Source: Sphingomonas sp. PAMC 26605 (GTDB lineage: Bacteria > Pseudomonadota > Alphaproteobacteria > Sphingomonadales > Sphingomonadaceae). From it: a stretch of DNA of 45,631 bases. This document shows positions 44,250 through 45,631 of the stretch, piece by piece. The position numbers were made by a program, and so were the translations under genes. Every line of letters begins with the position of its first letter. Positions within the stretch are counted from its first letter, which is position 1. The notes below the pieces were generated by a model that saw only the letters and a program-made list of their open reading frames with translations, ran no database searches and was not told the DNA's origin. Location: positions 3,912,485 through 3,958,115 of the forward strand of contig NZ_JH584241.1 in the NCBI RefSeq assembly GCF_000241485.1. Reading direction: 5' to 3'.

Positions 44250-45631
44250 ACGAACGTGTCGGCGACGGTCCATACGGTTTCAACCGGTCGCATCGACGGC
44301 CTCGTATTCGCCTTCAAAGCCATTATCGGCGAACAGCAGCGAACGCGCATCGCCTATACGACACGCCGCGGCCTAAAGGGCAAGGCACGCCGCGGCGGTG
44401 TGACCGGCGAGAAAGTTCTGGGTTACCGACGCGAGATCACCGGACAGGATCCGGGCGGGCACGCCGTTGACCGGCTCGCAATCGACGTTCCGCAGTCCGA
44501 GCTGGTCCAGCGCATCTTCAACCTCTATTCCGAGGGACAGAGCCTGAAGCAGATTTGCGCGATCTTGAACCGGGATGGCATCCCCGCCCCTCGCGCTCAA
44601 GAGCGTGGAAAATACAACGCCGGCGTCTGGAACCCGACGACTCTGTCGGGCGACCCGAGCCTCGGCGAGGGCATCCTAAACAACGAGATTTATATCGGGC
44701 GCCGCATCTTTAACCGTCGGATCTGGGTCGAGGTACCCAACGACAATCGCGGCTTTTCTCGCCGCCCGCGCCTCAACCCCGAAACCGAGTGAATCATCAG
44801 TGATCAGCCCGAGTTGCGCATCATCGACCAGGCACTGTGGGATGCGGTGAAGGTCCGTCAGAAGGAAGCGCGCGCCGCGCGCGAAGCGAAGTACAAGCTG
44901 ACGGGCAATCCGCTGGCGGGCGCAAAGCGCCCTGCCCCCTACTATCCGGGCTCGTCACATGCGGAGCTTGCGAGGCGCCCTTTCTCGCGATCGGTGCCGG
45001 CCGCTGGCGCTGCAAGAGTCATCGCACCGGGACCTGCACCAACGGGTCTATCACACCCAGGAACTCGAAGAGCACGCATTGGCCGGCATCCGCGACCGGC
45101 TTCTGACCCCGGAAATCATCGGTCGCTTCGCGGCGAAGCTCCAGACGGAGCTCGAGGCGATGCATCGCGCCAACCATGCAGATCGCCATCACGTAGAAGG
45201 CGAGCTCGTCGAGACGCGCCGGCGCGTCGCCAAGCTCGTGTCGCGGATCGAGGAAGACGACGATGCGCCGCGCGCGCTGACCGTCCGACTGAAGGAACGG
45301 GAGACGATAGAGGCAGGTCTGGAGATTGCTCTGGCCGAAGCACCTGAGCCGACGGTCGTCCGGCTGCCGGCGAACTATGAAGCCGTCTATAGCCGGGCGG
45401 TCGCCGAGCTCGAGACACATCTGTCCTCAAGCGATGGCGCAGTCGCTCGGCAAGCGATCCGACCACTCATCGAGAAGATCGTTGTGCAGCCCGGCAGCGC
45501 GCGCGGCGGGAAGAGTCGCCCGATTCAGCTTTACGGCGACCTGTACCGCATGCTGGCGTTCGCGGAGAGTGCGTGTAGCCAGAACGCACAAAAGCCCCGT
45601 CCGGTGAGGGACGGGGCTTTTGTGATACCGT
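44250..45631 (+). pseudogene. Large serine recombinase, decayed
   Basis: The readable part starts at VSATVHTVSTGRIDGL and QQRTRIAYTTRRGLKGKARR, the end of the catalytic domain, so the N-terminal part with the active serine is missing. The recombinase domain follows (LVQRIFNLYSEGQSLKQICA, GILNNEIYIGRRIFNRRIW). TGA at 44790-44792 replaces the Trp expected before IISDQPELRIID. A frameshift near 44935 leads into the zinc ribbon (GLVTCGACEAPFLAIGAG, CKSHRTGTC). A second near 45045 leads into the coiled-coil (VYHTQELEEHALAGIRDRL) and C-terminal part (QAIRPLIEKIVVQPG, IQLYGDLYRMLAFA). The frame then runs to the window edge. Such recombinases move integrative elements; this copy cannot be functional. 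Confidence 0.85.
45587..45624. terminator. Strong intrinsic terminator, bidirectional
   Basis: Perfect 16-bp stem CACAAAAGCCCCGTCC / GGACGGGGCTTTTGTG with a six-base loop. The A-tract and T-tract at the stem ends allow termination in both directions. It overlaps the very end of the open recombinase frame, so the true end of that gene was probably near here. Confidence 0.85.

Overview
The window is high-GC chromosomal DNA of an alphaproteobacterium, most probably a sphingomonad. That is an inference from the SUF operon led by an Rrf2-type regulator, the large TonB-dependent receptor, the frequent GTG starts, and the wealth of SDR, EthD, TetR and LysR genes. No rRNA, tRNA or CRISPR array was seen.

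Left part (1-9200) is mostly core metabolism. On the minus strand is a SUF iron-sulfur operon: Rrf2-type regulator, sufB, a small coiled-coil membrane protein not normally part of SUF, and sufC, which continues beyond the window. An AraC-type regulator lies upstream. On the plus strand are pyrD, a gamma-glutamyltransferase and a fatty-acyl-CoA/AMP ligase.

9500-18211 is accessory metabolism. A TetR regulator is divergent from an SDR gene, with a clear promoter and a palindrome between them. Then come a small membrane protein, a second SDR, a TonB-dependent receptor, and a divergent secreted M1 aminopeptidase.

18212-25257 is a probable defence insertion. A 1950-residue protein combines a transglutaminase-like fold, DUF4011, a split superfamily-1 helicase, a Vsr/DUF559-type nuclease and DUF3320. 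This is the architecture reported, as I recall, as the single-gene antiphage system Hhe. A truncated copy of the 5' end of a YhaO/SbcD-like nuclease gene lies on its left. A small helix-hairpin-helix gene and the scar of an IS5-type transposase lie on its right.

25258-30757 holds an oxalate module. A LysR regulator is divergent from a Tat-exported bicupin oxalate decarboxylase, followed by an FdhF/YdeP-type molybdopterin oxidoreductase and a formate/nitrite channel. Together they could turn oxalate into formate outside the cytoplasm, import the formate and oxidise it.

31092-43493 lies almost wholly on the minus strand. It holds a periplasmic molybdenum hydroxylase of the isoquinoline 1-oxidoreductase type, with large subunit, [2Fe-2S] subunit and dihaem cytochrome c. 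The [2Fe-2S] subunit is interrupted by an in-frame TGA. Then come a YciI-like protein, TetR, an M13 peptidase coupled to a double EthD-domain protein, an SDR, a LysR, an epimerase-like SDR, a second EthD protein and a PRISE-like reductase. This looks like xenobiotic or small-molecule catabolism with several local regulators.

43740-45631 is a graveyard. A LysR C-terminal fragment, an opposing fragment of an unrecognised helical protein, and a large serine recombinase broken by one stop and two frameshifts are joined end to end. A strong terminator hairpin closes the window. Three separate broken genes in the window carry TGA exactly where a Trp codon is expected.
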